From: Methanomicrobium antiquum
Lineage (GTDB): Archaea > Halobacteriota > Methanomicrobia > Methanomicrobiales > Methanomicrobiaceae
DNA: 64,000 bases
Direction: 5' to 3'
Assembly (NCBI RefSeq): GCF_029633915.1
Contig: NZ_CP091092.1
Location: 1,364,001-1,428,000, forward strand
Shown: positions 54,216 through 63,824 of the stretch, in pieces
Layout: every line of letters starts with the position of its first letter
Numbering within the stretch: the first letter of the stretch is position 1
Made by a program: the position numbers and the translations under genes
The notes under the pieces: generated by a model
Databases searched by the model: none
What the model saw: the letters and a program-made list of their open reading frames with translations, nothing else
What the model was told of the DNA's origin: nothing

Positions 54216-54674
54216 ATGGCACGAATGCATGCCCGCCGACGCGGAACGTCCAGTTCAGTACGTCCGCTTCGTACAGAGGCACCAGAATGGTCCAACAAGG
54301 ACACAGCAGAGATTGAAAAGATTATTGTAAATCTTAGAAAGGATGGTATGTCAAGCGCACAGATAGGACTTGTTCTTCGTGACAAACACTGTGTACCGAG
54401 TGTTAAGCTTGCAACAGGAAAGCGTGTTGAACAGATTCTTGCTGACAACAGTCTTGAATCAGACATACCTGAAGATCTAAGAAATCTTATAGTAAAAGCT
54501 CTTGGCATGAGAAAACACCTCACCGAGAACAAAAAAGATCTTCACAACAAACGCCAGCTTCATCTTACAGAAGCTAAAGTCAGAAGACTTGGTAAATACT
54601 ATGTGAAGACCGGTAAAATGCCACAGGGCTGGACATACAAACCGGAAACAGCGGAGTTTTTGTTATCCAGATAA
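54216..54674 (+). CDS. rps15: 30S ribosomal protein S15 (archaeal/eukaryotic S13e type)
   Basis: A 152-residue S15 with the archaeal N-terminal extension MARMHARRRGTSSSVRP and the rRNA-binding core ending in KVRRLGKYYVKTGKMPQGW. A GGTGGTGA ribosome site precedes the ATG. It begins a cluster with RecJ, Pcc1, S3Ae and a DUF5350 protein; the gap to the next gene is 9 bp. A candidate structured leader lies upstream. Confidence 0.96.
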   Translation: MARMHARRRGTSSSVRPLRTEAPEWSNKDTAEIEKIIVNLRKDGMSSAQIGLVLRDKHCVPSVKLATGKRVEQILADNSLESDIPEDLRNLIVKALGMRKHLTENKKDLHNKRQLHLTEAKVRRLGKYYVKTGKMPQGWTYKPETAEFLLSR

Positions 54675-54683
54675 TTTCATAAT

Positions 54684-55898
54684 ATGTCCATTGAAGATGC
54701 CGCAGAGCAGGTTGCGGACAGATTGTCCGAATCAGACTCATTGAGAATATATGCCCATCACGATGCAGACGGAATAGCTTCGGCTACAATCATGTGCCAT
54801 GCCCTTAACAGACTTGGCAAAAAATTCCATCTGACTATAAAGGACAGGATATCCTCAGAATACATAAAAAAAGATGAGACAACACTGCTTTGTGATTTCG
54901 GCGCATCCTTGGAGGATTTGTCCGAAGATGTCATGGTAATTGATCATCATGTACCTCACTTCAATGGTGAATACCACGTAAACCCCCGGCTTAGCGGAAT
55001 AGACGGAGATAAAGAACTTTCTGCCTCAGGAGCTGCATATATAACTGCAAACTTCATGGGGGACAACAGAGATCTAAGCGGACTTGCACTTCTTGGAATT
55101 ATTGGCGACAGGCAAAACATTGCAGGCAAAAACCAGGATATAATAAACGAGGGAATTGCCAATCAGTTTATTATTCCAAACAGAGGGCTGAAACTTGCAG
55201 GAAGAAACCTTAAAGAACAGCTTTATACTGCACTTGACCCATATCTCTGCGGCATAAGCGGAGATGAGGAAAAAGTCAATGAAATTCTCAGAATTTCAAC
55301 CAAAGAAGATAAATGCAACTACAAGACCCTGCTTTCAAACATCATACTAAACACAGCAGAAAATACAAACGAAATTGCCATGCAGTCTCTCTGGGGAGAC
55401 ACATATGAACTTGAAAGAGGTGTCATACATGATGCACACAGCATGTCGGCAGTTATCGAAGCCTGTGGTCTTTCAAAAAGAGGAGGCCTCGGCGTTGCTC
55501 TTTGTCTTAGAATGACACACGGTGTTGAAGAAGCATGGGATATTACAGTAAAACACCGCTTAAAAGTTATATCTGCCATAAAAAATCTACAGAAAAATGA
55601 AGAATCATTTCCGCTCTTTGAAGTATCCAATCCGCAGACAGCAAGCAATGTAGCAGACTCACTGGCTTTTGACAGTCTTTACGACACACCTGTTTTTGTA
55701 ATCGTAGATTCGGGAGAAAAATACTCTGTTTCAGCACGATGCCCGGCAGGTGTGGAATGTGATCTTTCAGAGTTCATGAGAAAAATTGCAGAAGGAACAG
55801 GCGGCACAGGCGGCGGTCACAAATGCCGTGCAGGTGCAACGTTTGAAAAAGAAGGACTTTCATTCTTCAAAAAAGAGCTAAAGGAGGCTTTTTGCTGA
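54684..55898 (+). CDS. Archaeal RecJ-like DHH phosphoesterase
   Basis: A 404-residue DHH/DHHA1 protein. HHDADGIASATIM near residue 25 and VIDHHVPHFN near 83 supply the metal ligands; the C-terminal GGTGGGHKCRAGATF is the DHHA1 nucleic-acid-binding motif. In euryarchaea such RecJ/GAN proteins act as single-strand exonucleases, some tied to the replicative GINS/CMG complex. Placement with S15 and Pcc1 is conserved in many methanogens. Confidence 0.9.
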   Translation: MSIEDAAEQVADRLSESDSLRIYAHHDADGIASATIMCHALNRLGKKFHLTIKDRISSEYIKKDETTLLCDFGASLEDLSEDVMVIDHHVPHFNGEYHVNPRLSGIDGDKELSASGAAYITANFMGDNRDLSGLALLGIIGDRQNIAGKNQDIINEGIANQFIIPNRGLKLAGRNLKEQLYTALDPYLCGISGDEEKVNEILRISTKEDKCNYKTLLSNIILNTAENTNEIAMQSLWGDTYELERGVIHDAHSMSAVIEACGLSKRGGLGVALCLRMTHGVEEAWDITVKHRLKVISAIKNLQKNEESFPLFEVSNPQTASNVADSLAFDSLYDTPVFVIVDSGEKYSVSARCPAGVECDLSEFMRKIAEGTGGTGGGHKCRAGATFEKEGLSFFKKELKEAFC

Positions 55899-56125
55899 TG
55901 ATAAGAATTACAGGGACAATTGAGACATATCACAAAAATCCCACATGTATAGCAGAATCACTAAAAGCTGACAATATGTCATCAATGACAACTACAGCTC
56001 AGGATAATTCTGTAGTCTGCAAAATAAGCGGGGATAAACTTAGATCTATTGTGGCATCAGTAGATGACTACCTGATGAATCTTTCAGTAGCAGAAGATAT
56101 CTGCAGGTGTGTTTCAGAAAATTAA
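55898..56125 (+). CDS. KEOPS complex subunit Pcc1
   Basis: A small protein of about 75 residues (MIRITGTIETYHKN onward) matching Pcc1, the dimeric scaffold of the KEOPS complex that completes t6A in tRNA. The start is set at the ATG at 55898, overlapping the RecJ TGA as TGATG, with AGGAGG upstream; an in-frame TTG at 55892 is less likely. Its partner pathway enzyme TsaC is encoded at 51792. Confidence 0.88.
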   Translation: MIRITGTIETYHKNPTCIAESLKADNMSSMTTTAQDNSVVCKISGDKLRSIVASVDDYLMNLSVAEDICRCVSEN

Positions 56126-56166
56126 GAGCTTAACTTTAATGGACATAACAAAACTGAGGTGAAAAT

Positions 56167-56769
56167 ATGGCAAAAAGGAAACAAATCGGAAGAAGAGTAG
56201 AGGGCTGGAAAGCCAAAAACTGGTTCAAGGTGTATTCACCAGAAGTATTTGACAAGGTATACCTTGGAGATACAATTGCAAACGAACCTGAAAAAGTATA
56301 CGGACGCGTCATGCAGACAACTCTTGGCGAGATGACTCAGGACTATTCAAAGCAGAATGTTAAGATGCGTTTTAAAGTTACAGAAGTCGCAGGAGATGCA
56401 GCATATACTGATTTTGCAGGACACGAAGTAACAAAAGACTATCTTCGTGCAATGATCAAGAGACGTGCATCAAGAATTGACAGCATTGTTCTTGCAACAA
56501 CAAGTGACGGAAAAAAGATTCGTGTAACAGCAACATGCTTCACAATCAACCGTGCAGATGCAAGCCAGCAGCATGCAATCAGAAAAGAGATCACAAACTA
56601 CATCCTTAAAAAAGCAAAGGAGCAGACATATTACCAGTTTGTAAAGGACATGGTAATGGGTGAGATCTCACGCGATATCTTCAAGAGCATAAAACTGATT
56701 CACCCGACAAGACGTGTTGAGGTAATCAAATCAAAGGTAATAGAAGCAAAAACTGTCGTAGCACAGTGA
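56167..56769 (+). CDS. rps3ae: 30S ribosomal protein S3Ae (S1e)
   Basis: A 200-residue S3Ae. The start MAKRKQIGRRVEGWKAKNWF and the KVYSPEVFDKVYLGDT and QTTLGEMTQDYSKQNVKMRF blocks are typical. It lies 41 bp behind Pcc1 with a GAGGTGAAA ribosome site. It is part of the same ribosomal and RNA-modification cluster. Confidence 0.95.
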   Translation: MAKRKQIGRRVEGWKAKNWFKVYSPEVFDKVYLGDTIANEPEKVYGRVMQTTLGEMTQDYSKQNVKMRFKVTEVAGDAAYTDFAGHEVTKDYLRAMIKRRASRIDSIVLATTSDGKKIRVTATCFTINRADASQQHAIRKEITNYILKKAKEQTYYQFVKDMVMGEISRDIFKSIKLIHPTRRVEVIKSKVIEAKTVVAQ

Positions 56770-56808
56770 TGCTTTTACTAAAATAAATAAAACATGGAAG
56801 TGTTATAA

Positions 56809-57105
56809 ATGGGAAAAACTGGTATAACCTCATGGACTCAGATTAAGAGTGTATCCGGCCAGCTAAGACTTGTTCCCCAAAAAGAGGGAAACTACAAAAA
56901 GCCGGGTCCAAACCAGCGCTTTAAGTCAGGAGCCAAATTAAAGAGAGCTATTCAGAAAACACAACAGGAAGCAGGACGCGGAGGAAGAAGAGGAGGCGGA
57001 CGTCAGTCACGCTCAAGAAACACACCTCAGGTAGATCCGCGTTTTAGAAGACGCATCAAACGCTCCCCTTCATCAATAAAGGGAGCAAAGGCTAAGTCCA
57101 AATAA
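56809..57105 (+). CDS. DUF5350 family basic protein
   Basis: A 98-residue, strongly basic protein. A conserved start (GKTGITSWTQIKSVSGQLRL) is followed by an arginine/glycine-rich tail (RGGRRGGGRQSRS) and PRFRRRIKRSPSSI. The composition suggests nucleic-acid binding, perhaps to ribosomes given the neighbours. The family is found in methanogens, with no known function. Confidence 0.8.
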   Translation: MGKTGITSWTQIKSVSGQLRLVPQKEGNYKKPGPNQRFKSGAKLKRAIQKTQQEAGRGGRRGGGRQSRSRNTPQVDPRFRRRIKRSPSSIKGAKAKSK

Positions 57106-57122
57106 AACAAACCGAGGCTTTA

Positions 57123-57186
57123 AAACCGTCCATGAAATTATATTTCATGCACTGTTTCATGTAAATTACAAAGTAATCTTCATGTA
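57123..57186 (-). repeat. Two-hairpin intergenic element
   Basis: CATGAAATTATATTTCATG (57131-57149) then an arm with stem AAATTAC/GTAATCT and loop AAA (57158-57184), 8 bases apart, in the gap between the DUF5350 gene and the next gene on the same strand. One arm position (G to A) is matched by a C to T change opposite it in the stem. Confidence 0.88.
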
Positions 57187-57235
57187 AAATCAAGCCTCAC
57201 TTTTTATTTGAAATAACGAAGGCAGGTCTATTGTA

Positions 57236-57592
57236 ATGAATTCAAAAGAAGCTATTCAAAATTATCTTTTTGCAGAACGCGCCAAAACAAATCTTATTAC
57301 CCTTTCTCAATCTGCATCTGTTCTCTATGAATTAAAAGGAGCAGAAAAATCAGGTGCGAAAAAGATGCTTAAGATTTTTGCAGGTGCAATCGGACAGGAT
57401 CTCGGTTTGGCATACAACACAACAAAAAACCAGAGTTTTAAGGATGCGAACGAAATTTTAGAACAGGCTGAAGGTATGCTCGAAAACGAAGATTTAGAAG
57501 ATGCATCGCTTGCAATAAGCAGTGCTATTACAAAGGCAACTACTCCTGCACAGCAGGCATGGCAGGTATTATCCAAAAATGAACTCATCTGA
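57236..57592 (+). CDS. Small helical protein, function unknown
   Basis: A 118-residue, mostly helical protein (MNSKEAIQNYLFAERAKTNL onward) with a GAGAIGQDLG-like segment near residue 58. No motif gives a function. The stop lies 14 bp inside the nitroreductase gene's start region, so both are likely translated from one transcript. A GAAGGCAGG ribosome site precedes it. Confidence 0.75.
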   Translation: MNSKEAIQNYLFAERAKTNLITLSQSASVLYELKGAEKSGAKKMLKIFAGAIGQDLGLAYNTTKNQSFKDANEILEQAEGMLENEDLEDASLAISSAITKATTPAQQAWQVLSKNELI

Positions 57593-58106
57593 TTTTTTAG
57601 ACTTTATAAGCACCAGATCCTCTGTGAGGACTTACAAAAGTGAGCCTGTTTCAGATGAAGAGATAAATTTCATAATTAGTTGCGCATCAAAAGCGCCAAG
57701 TGCAGGAAACAGGGAATCCTGGGATGTGATTATAGTTACAGATGAATCAGTCAAAGAAATTCTCTGTGATTGTGCATTTAATCAGGAACACCTTATAAAG
57801 GCACCCGTAATTCTTGCTGTTTGTGCAAATTACATACGCTCAATGTCCCAGTACGGCGAAAGAGGTATTCTTTATGCCGTAGAAGACGCAACAATCGCTG
57901 CAACATATATGATGCTTGCGGCACATTCACTAAGACTTCAGACATGCTGGACAGGAGCTTTTGATGATGAAGCAGTTTCAGAGACACTCGGTCTTTTGCA
58001 ACATGCAAGACCAATTGCCCTTTTGGCTGTAGGACATGGCACTCTTCCGGAATACCGGACAGAAAGAATGCCAGTTAGTGAACATATTCATGAAGAAACC
58101 TGGTAA
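57579..58106 (+). CDS. Nitroreductase family protein
   Basis: A 175-residue FMN-dependent nitroreductase-fold protein. The start is the ATG at 57579 (MNSSDFLDFISTRSSVRTYK), overlapping the previous gene by 14 bp. RSSVRTYKSEPVSDEEI and APSAGNRESWDVIIV are the FMN and phosphate contacts; AVGHGTLPEYR is the C-terminal dimer part. It may reduce flavins, quinones or nitro compounds. Confidence 0.88.
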   Translation: MNSSDFLDFISTRSSVRTYKSEPVSDEEINFIISCASKAPSAGNRESWDVIIVTDESVKEILCDCAFNQEHLIKAPVILAVCANYIRSMSQYGERGILYAVEDATIAATYMMLAAHSLRLQTCWTGAFDDEAVSETLGLLQHARPIALLAVGHGTLPEYRTERMPVSEHIHEETW

Positions 58107-58124
58107 ATCAGGTTTGAGATAAAA

Positions 58125-58463
58125 ATGTCAGATTATCTTGTAACGCTGGAATCAGCATGGGTTGTCAAGAATGTGGAAACTCTTGATGACGCTATTGGAA
58201 TAGCAATTAGTAAAGCCGGAAAATGTCTAAATCCTTCCGCAAAATTTGTAGAGATTGAAATAGGCCAGATCAACTGTCCTTTCTGCGAAGAAGAGTTAAG
58301 TAACGCTCTTATTGTCGCAAACATGGGTTTGGTAGGCCTTATTCTTGAGATGAAAGTTTTTAAAGCCGAATCAAAAGAGCATGCCGCCAAAATAGCCAAA
58401 TCAGTAGTTGGAAGAGCGCTTCGCGATGTTCCACTTAAAATGATTGAAGTAAAGGAGATTTGA
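58125..58463 (+). CDS. DUF555 family protein
   Basis: A 112-residue protein ([20 protein letters not shown] onward) of the methanogen DUF555 family, with the conserved [15 protein letters not shown] cysteine pair near residue 49 and a [20 protein letters not shown] end. The CPFC pair may bind zinc. Function unknown. It lies 18 bp behind the nitroreductase gene and one base before the sugar kinase gene. Confidence 0.88.
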   Translation: MSDYLVTLESAWVVKNVETLDDAIGIAISKAGKCLNPSAKFVEIEIGQINCPFCEEELSNALIVANMGLVGLILEMKVFKAESKEHAAKIAKSVVGRALRDVPLKMIEVKEI

Positions 58464-58464
58464 A

Positions 58465-59346
58465 ATGATTTCAGTTGTAGGTCACACTGCAATTGATAAT
58501 ATATTTACATTGCCTCATCTTCCAAAAAGGCATAATTCAGTGTTTGTTCTGGATCACAAAATTTATTTTGGAGGAGGGGCCGCAAATATAGCCACAGGAA
58601 TTGCAATTCTCGGAGGAGAATCAACATTAATAAGTGCAGTCGGAAAGGATTTTGCAGGTAGTCCTTATGAAAAATGGCTTGATGAAATAGGTGTTAATCG
58701 CCGCCTTTTCATATCTGAAGATAAAAATACCCCAACCTGTTATCTCTTTAACGATACACAGGGAGATCAGACAACAGTTTTTGAATGGGGAGCATCAGAG
58801 CTTTTTACATCCGAAGATGCACCGGAGCTTGAATTTGTCCATATGGCAACAGCAGAGCCGGAATTTAATGTAAAAGTTGCAGAAAAAGCAGAATTCTCAT
58901 CCTTCGATCCGGGTCAGGATCTGATAAAATACACAAAAGAACAACTATTGTCGATAATTGAAAATATAGACATTCTTTTTGCAAACCATCATGAGATAAA
59001 AGGAATGTCTGAAAAAACAGGTCTTTCAAAAGAAGCTCTCTTAAAAGAAATTCCAGTTTCAGTTATCACAATGTCTGGTGAAGGAAGCGAACTTCATCTA
59101 AAAGGCGATACTAAAAAAATACCTGCTATAAAAGTCAGACTTGCTGACCCGACCGGCGCAGGCGATGCATACAGAGCCGGATTTTTAACAGCATACCAGA
59201 AAGGATATTCTGAAGAGACCTGCTGTAAAATAGGAACTACAGCCGCATCGTTTGTAGTTGAAAAAACAGGATGCCAGACAAATCTCTGCGACTGGGAAAG
59301 AATGAAAAGCCGCTATCATGAGAACTTTGGTGATCTGCAAATTTAA
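58465..59346 (+). CDS. PfkB-family carbohydrate kinase
   Basis: A 293-residue ribokinase-fold protein. GGGAANIATGIAILGGES near residue 33 and the C-terminal DPTGAGDAYRAGFLTA near 230 (anion hole and catalytic aspartate) are the PfkB signatures. Substrates of such archaeal kinases include ribose-1-phosphate, nucleosides and ADP-sugars; none can be fixed. Nucleoside kinase activity would fit the RuBisCO nucleotide-salvage path, but that is only inference. Confidence 0.88.
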   Translation: MISVVGHTAIDNIFTLPHLPKRHNSVFVLDHKIYFGGGAANIATGIAILGGESTLISAVGKDFAGSPYEKWLDEIGVNRRLFISEDKNTPTCYLFNDTQGDQTTVFEWGASELFTSEDAPELEFVHMATAEPEFNVKVAEKAEFSSFDPGQDLIKYTKEQLLSIIENIDILFANHHEIKGMSEKTGLSKEALLKEIPVSVITMSGEGSELHLKGDTKKIPAIKVRLADPTGAGDAYRAGFLTAYQKGYSEETCCKIGTTAASFVVEKTGCQTNLCDWERMKSRYHENFGDLQI

Positions 59347-59386
59347 ATAAAATATTCACTTAAAAATGCAGGAGATGATTGATTAA

Positions 59387-61126
59387 ATGCCAAATACAGG
59401 CGAGTCTAAAATAGAGGGTTTAACCAGATTTTTATTCAGGGCACCTTCATGGCCGCGATCACTTGCAATAATATTAATTCTTAGTCTGAGTCTTGATGCA
59501 GCAAGTTTTATCAGAAGCAGTGATATTCACCATTTTGGATTCTGGGGTTTTTTTATTCCTGCATTGCTTGCATTTATTCTTACAAAACCATTCGTTGAAA
59601 TTTTCGGGAAAAAGATAACATGGAACAGATCTGCTCTTCTTGCGCTTGCATGTACAGTCTTTTCAATAATAATTAGTCTTTTTCCATTTTTTTTGATATT
59701 TGAAGGAATATATCCTCTATTATATGCAGTATCCCTGGGATTTATCTTTGGAATAAGATTAATTGTACTTGTTGCGATTGCAGATTACAAAATATCCCAC
59801 ATGGCATCTCCTGCACTTTTGCAAAGTATTTTCGCAATTGTTTTGGGAACATATTATTTTGGATATGTATTCACTATCTATGCAGTTCTTATCCATCTGA
59901 TGTTTGGTGCAGGTGTTATCATGTTTCTGTGGCTTGTTGAAAGACCGCTTAAGAAAAATTTTCATATAAGTGCTTTAAATTTCATAAATGCTTTTATTGC
60001 CCACAATACAGATGGCTCAAAAGCTTTGGAGGAATTTTTCAGGGATATAGGAGAAGATGTCTATGTTCCGCAGACAACATTGTTTTTCAAAAGAGATGGT
60101 AAAAAAGACATAATATTTACTGTTCCAAATTTGCATCCCGGACCTATGGGAGAAATTGGCGGAGGAAACCTTCCAAAAGTCCTCCATGAATCACTTGGTG
60201 GAGAAACTATTGTAACTCACGGATGTGCAACACATGATTTCAATCTGATTTCAGAAAATGAAATCCCAAAAGTCGTCTCGGCTATTAACAAGACAAGAGA
60301 TAATATCAAATATTACAATACTGCCGGAGTTTCAAAAAGAATTGTTTATGATTCTGTGCAGGTCTTATCACAGCCTTTTGGTGATTCCCTTCTGTTAGTC
60401 AGTACAAGGTATCCTGAAAAAACAGAGGATATTGACTATCCGATAGGACTTTCAATCATGGCAGAAGGGCAAAAAAGATTTTCACACATTGCTTTTATAG
60501 ATGCACACAACTGTATGACTGATGTCTCAAACCCGGTTATGCCAGCATCCCGCACTGCATATGAATATATGAAAGTGTGTGATATTGCCGGAGAAGAAGC
60601 AGTTAATGAAAAACAGGAAACATTTGAAGCAGGAGTTGCACATGTTTCTGTTCCCTTCTCACGTGAGGAAGGCTTTGGAGATATTGGAATTCAGGCTATG
60701 GTAATACAAAGGGGAGAAAATAAAACAGCCTATGTTCTTTTTGATGGAAACAATATGCTAAACGGCGTCAGGGAAATTCTCAGAGATGAAATTCTAAAAC
60801 ATGTCGATGAATGTGAATTAATGACAACAGACTCTCACGTTGTCAATACATTAAGCGGCAAAAATCCGGTCGGCTATAGAATTGAGGCTAAAAAAATTCT
60901 TCCATACGCACTTTCGGCAGTAAATGAGGCAATTTCAGATCTCGCACCAGCCAGATGCGGCGCTACTACTGCGTGGTGTGAGGGTGTAACTGTTTTTGGA
61001 TCACACCGGATTTCCCAGCTGGCAAGTTCAGTAAACGCCATGCTGACGTTTATTGCTCCATTGGGATTTACAATTCTTCTTTTGGCTTTTATCTTTTCAG
61101 TTGTAGGCTACTTTTTGCTTACATAA
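59387..61126 (+). CDS. DUF2070 membrane protein
   Basis: A 579-residue archaeal protein. Residues 1-185 hold about six membrane segments; residues 190-545 form a large soluble domain with PNLHPGPMGEIGGGNLPKVL, HGCATHDFNLI and DAHNCM segments whose histidines and acidic residues suggest metal binding; a final hydrophobic segment closes the protein. The DUF2070 family has no assigned reaction. A weak ribosome site AGGAGATGATTG precedes the ATG. Confidence 0.88.
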   Translation: MPNTGESKIEGLTRFLFRAPSWPRSLAIILILSLSLDAASFIRSSDIHHFGFWGFFIPALLAFILTKPFVEIFGKKITWNRSALLALACTVFSIIISLFPFFLIFEGIYPLLYAVSLGFIFGIRLIVLVAIADYKISHMASPALLQSIFAIVLGTYYFGYVFTIYAVLIHLMFGAGVIMFLWLVERPLKKNFHISALNFINAFIAHNTDGSKALEEFFRDIGEDVYVPQTTLFFKRDGKKDIIFTVPNLHPGPMGEIGGGNLPKVLHESLGGETIVTHGCATHDFNLISENEIPKVVSAINKTRDNIKYYNTAGVSKRIVYDSVQVLSQPFGDSLLLVSTRYPEKTEDIDYPIGLSIMAEGQKRFSHIAFIDAHNCMTDVSNPVMPASRTAYEYMKVCDIAGEEAVNEKQETFEAGVAHVSVPFSREEGFGDIGIQAMVIQRGENKTAYVLFDGNNMLNGVREILRDEILKHVDECELMTTDSHVVNTLSGKNPVGYRIEAKKILPYALSAVNEAISDLAPARCGATTAWCEGVTVFGSHRISQLASSVNAMLTFIAPLGFTILLLAFIFSVVGYFLLT

Positions 61127-61212
61127 AAAAACATTTTTTCAAAAATCAAATCAGTTATCTTTTTTTCCTAGAATGTGAAATATGTATACTCCACAATACC
61201 GGAGTAGTAAAA

Positions 61213-61297
61213 GCGAGAGTTGCCGAGCCTGGCCAAAGGCGTTGGACTTAAGATCCAATCTCGTAGGAGTCCGTGAGTTCGAATCTCACCTCTCGCA
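61213..61297 (+). tRNA. tRNA-Leu (anticodon TAA)
   Basis: An 85-base class II tRNA with acceptor GCGAGAG/CTCTCGC, anticodon loop CTTAAGA, a long variable arm (CTCGTAGGAGTCCGTGAG region) and T-loop GTTCGAATC. Anticodon TAA reads TTA and TTG leucine codons. Confidence 0.94.
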
Positions 61298-61332
61298 TTG
61301 TGTCTTTTTAACTATTGTGTATATTGATTATA

Positions 61333-61394
61333 GCTATTGAGAATGTTGATTATTTTTATTATGGCTATTGAGAATGTTGGTTATTTTTATTAGG
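61333..61394 (+). repeat. Tandem 31-bp repeat, two copies
   Basis: GCTATTGAGAATGTTG.. at 61333-61363 is repeated with two changes at 61364-61394, followed by shorter TTTCTATTAGG-like repeats. It lies between the tRNA-Leu gene and the M24 peptidase gene in a gap of about 290 bp with no other feature seen. Confidence 0.8.
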
Positions 61395-61587
61395 TTTCTA
61401 TTTGGTTTCTATTAGGTTTTTATTTTGACCGGCTTTTTAGCCATTTTGTCATCATACAAATTAAGCCTGAAAAAATAAAATTCAAAAATGATACTTCATA
61501 GATAATTTTAAAAGCATTCCTGCTGTTTTTGCTTATTTTTGCTGTTTTTATCCCAAGTATTATCTGTTTCTTTAGAAAAAACTAAAT

Positions 61588-62790
61588 ATGCAGGATAATG
61601 TCCCTTCATCCGAACTTGAATCAAGGATGAGCAATTTTCGTTTGAAAATGGATGAAAAGCATGAAAACTGGAAATACGCAGCTATTTTTGGAAAAATAAA
61701 TCAGTATTACTTCACCGGCACTATGCAGGACGGGGTGCTCATAATTCCGCGTGATGAGAGTGCTGTTTTTTTTGTCAGAAGCAGTTATTCACGTGCAGTT
61801 CATGAATCAGAGTTTAAGGATATAAGGCAGATAAACAGTTTTCGTGACGCCGCAACTCTATTTTCACCTGCCGGAATTGATGGAGAAACTGTTTTTCTCG
61901 ATTCTGAAGTAATATCCTATGCACATCTTCAAAGGTTCCTGAAATATTTCAAGTTTAAAAATATCGCATCTGTTGATAGTGCAATTGCTGATACAAGATC
62001 TGTTAAAAGTGAATATGAACTTGGTTTAATGATAAAATCAGGAGAAATTCACAGGACTGTTACAGAAGATATTGCACCTGATATGCTTTATGAAGGAATT
62101 ACTGAGGCTGAATTTGGAACAGAGCTTTTTAAGGCATTAATATCAGAAGGTCATCAGGGAATTGTCAGATTTGGAATGTTTGACAATGAAATTGTAATGG
62201 GGCATATTGGATTTGGTGAAAATTCCATTTATGCCTCATATTTTAATGGAGCAAGCGGAAACTGTGGAATTGGACCTTATGCTCCTGTTCTTGGAAGTTC
62301 AAAACGAAAACTAAAGAAAGGTGATTTGGTCTATCTTGATATTGGCTGCGGATATCACGGTTATCAGACAGACAAAACAATGACATATATGTATGGAAAA
62401 AGTCTTTCTGAATCTGCAATAGAAATTCACAACAGATGCGTTGATATCCAAAATGAAATTTCATCAATGCTAAAACCGGGAAACATTCCATCACAGATAT
62501 ACAATGACATAATAAACAGCCTTGATGATGATTTCAAAAAGAACTTTATGGGATACAAAAATAGAAAAGTCAAATTTTTAGGTCACGGAATCGGACTTTT
62601 AATAGATGAAATGCCTGTAATTGCCAAAGGGTTTGATGAACCGCTAAAAGAGAATATGACAATTGCAATTGAGCCAAAACAGGGTATAAGAGGGATTGGA
62701 ATGGTAGGAATTGAAAATACATTTATTGTAACAGGGTGCGGCGGCAGGTGTATCACAGGCGACAATCAGGGACTTTTACCAGTATGGTAA
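61588..62790 (+). CDS. M24-family aminopeptidase (Xaa-Pro type)
   Basis: A 400-residue protein. The N-terminal creatinase-like domain (residues 1-135) is followed by the pita-bread catalytic domain with metal ligands in [16 protein letters not shown] (two aspartates), [12 protein letters not shown] (histidine), IAIEPKQG and VGIENTF (two glutamates). It should cleave Xaa-Pro bonds, though a dipeptidase or non-peptidase role is possible. It stands alone. Confidence 0.9.
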   Translation: MQDNVPSSELESRMSNFRLKMDEKHENWKYAAIFGKINQYYFTGTMQDGVLIIPRDESAVFFVRSSYSRAVHESEFKDIRQINSFRDAATLFSPAGIDGETVFLDSEVISYAHLQRFLKYFKFKNIASVDSAIADTRSVKSEYELGLMIKSGEIHRTVTEDIAPDMLYEGITEAEFGTELFKALISEGHQGIVRFGMFDNEIVMGHIGFGENSIYASYFNGASGNCGIGPYAPVLGSSKRKLKKGDLVYLDIGCGYHGYQTDKTMTYMYGKSLSESAIEIHNRCVDIQNEISSMLKPGNIPSQIYNDIINSLDDDFKKNFMGYKNRKVKFLGHGIGLLIDEMPVIAKGFDEPLKENMTIAIEPKQGIRGIGMVGIENTFIVTGCGGRCITGDNQGLLPVW

Positions 62791-63214
62791 ATCAGTATGG
62801 ATAAAAACTATATTTCAACATTTTATTTTTTTTATATTTTATCCATTGTTGTTTTAAAGATAAAAATTAACTGAGTCTAATAATTTGTATTTTTATTTAT
62901 CAAACCAATATTCTTGGAATTTATATCGGTCTGACAATATAAGATTCCTTCAATTTTCTAAGAAATTTTTGCTTCAAACACACATATATATTTTTAAATA
63001 AATGAATTAAGAAATATAAAACTTGACAATTTTATGGAAATTATTTTTCATAATAGGTATAAATATGACAAATAATTCACTGTCTGAAGATGCCAAATGA
63101 ATTAATTTTTTAAAGTATGCCTTTGTTAATAAGTTATGATAGATATTGGAGGGATCCAGTATTCTCTCATATTGGAAATGCTAAGCAAACAAAAATAAAA
63201 TAGGAGGAATTGTA
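62791..63214. other. 420-bp promoter region of the archaellin genes
   Basis: No gene is seen. The region is AT-rich with TATATATTTTTAAATAAATG near 62985-63005 as a possible TATA and BRE zone, and AGGAGG ribosome site at 63203-63208 just before the first archaellin. Regulation of archaellation could act here. Confidence 0.5.
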
Positions 63215-63811
63215 ATGCTAAAAATAAATAAAGAAGAAGCTTTTACAGGTCTTGAGGCCGCAATTGTATTAATTGCGTTCGTCGTTGTAGCAGCCGTTTT
63301 CTCATACGTAGTATTGGGAGCCGGTTTCTTCACAACACAGAAGTCTCAGGAAGTTATCTATACAAGTGTAGATCAGGCAAGTTCAAGTGTTGAGATTTTA
63401 GGTGATGTTTATGGTATCGGCGATACTGGCGATCCAGTAACATTTATCGACCAAATCCGTTTCACTGTAGGACTTACAGCAGGTGGAAGTCCGGTTGACT
63501 TCAAGCAGACCACAATCACATATGCTGACAAAACCAATGTTACAAAACTGGAGCGTGAGGCTGATGAAGTACTTGGAGCTCCAGACGCAACAATCACAGA
63601 AGGACACTGGGCTGTAGTTCTTGCAAAGAACAATGCAAGTGCAGATCTGCTTCTTGAAAACCAGGAACAGTTCACAATCAAAGCAAATCCGATTGATGAA
63701 ATTTCCGCAAATCAGGAGTTCACATTAGATCTGCGCCCTGCAGTAGGTACTGCATATTCAATTCAAAGATCTGCACCTGCAAGAATTCTGGGAGTAAACA
63801 CCCTCTACTAA
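63215..63811 (+). CDS. Archaellin
   Basis: A 198-residue archaellar filament protein. The class III prepilin-like leader ends at TG before LEAAIVLIAFVVVAAVFSYVV, the hydrophobic assembly helix; the prearchaellin peptidase should cut after the glycine at about residue 12. The rest is a beta-rich outer domain with Asn-x-Ser/Thr sites (for example NVT, NAS) that may be glycosylated. A second, very similar gene follows 13 bp later. Confidence 0.93.
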   Translation: MLKINKEEAFTGLEAAIVLIAFVVVAAVFSYVVLGAGFFTTQKSQEVIYTSVDQASSSVEILGDVYGIGDTGDPVTFIDQIRFTVGLTAGGSPVDFKQTTITYADKTNVTKLEREADEVLGAPDATITEGHWAVVLAKNNASADLLLENQEQFTIKANPIDEISANQEFTLDLRPAVGTAYSIQRSAPARILGVNTLY

Positions 63812-63824
63812 GGAGATGAAAAGA

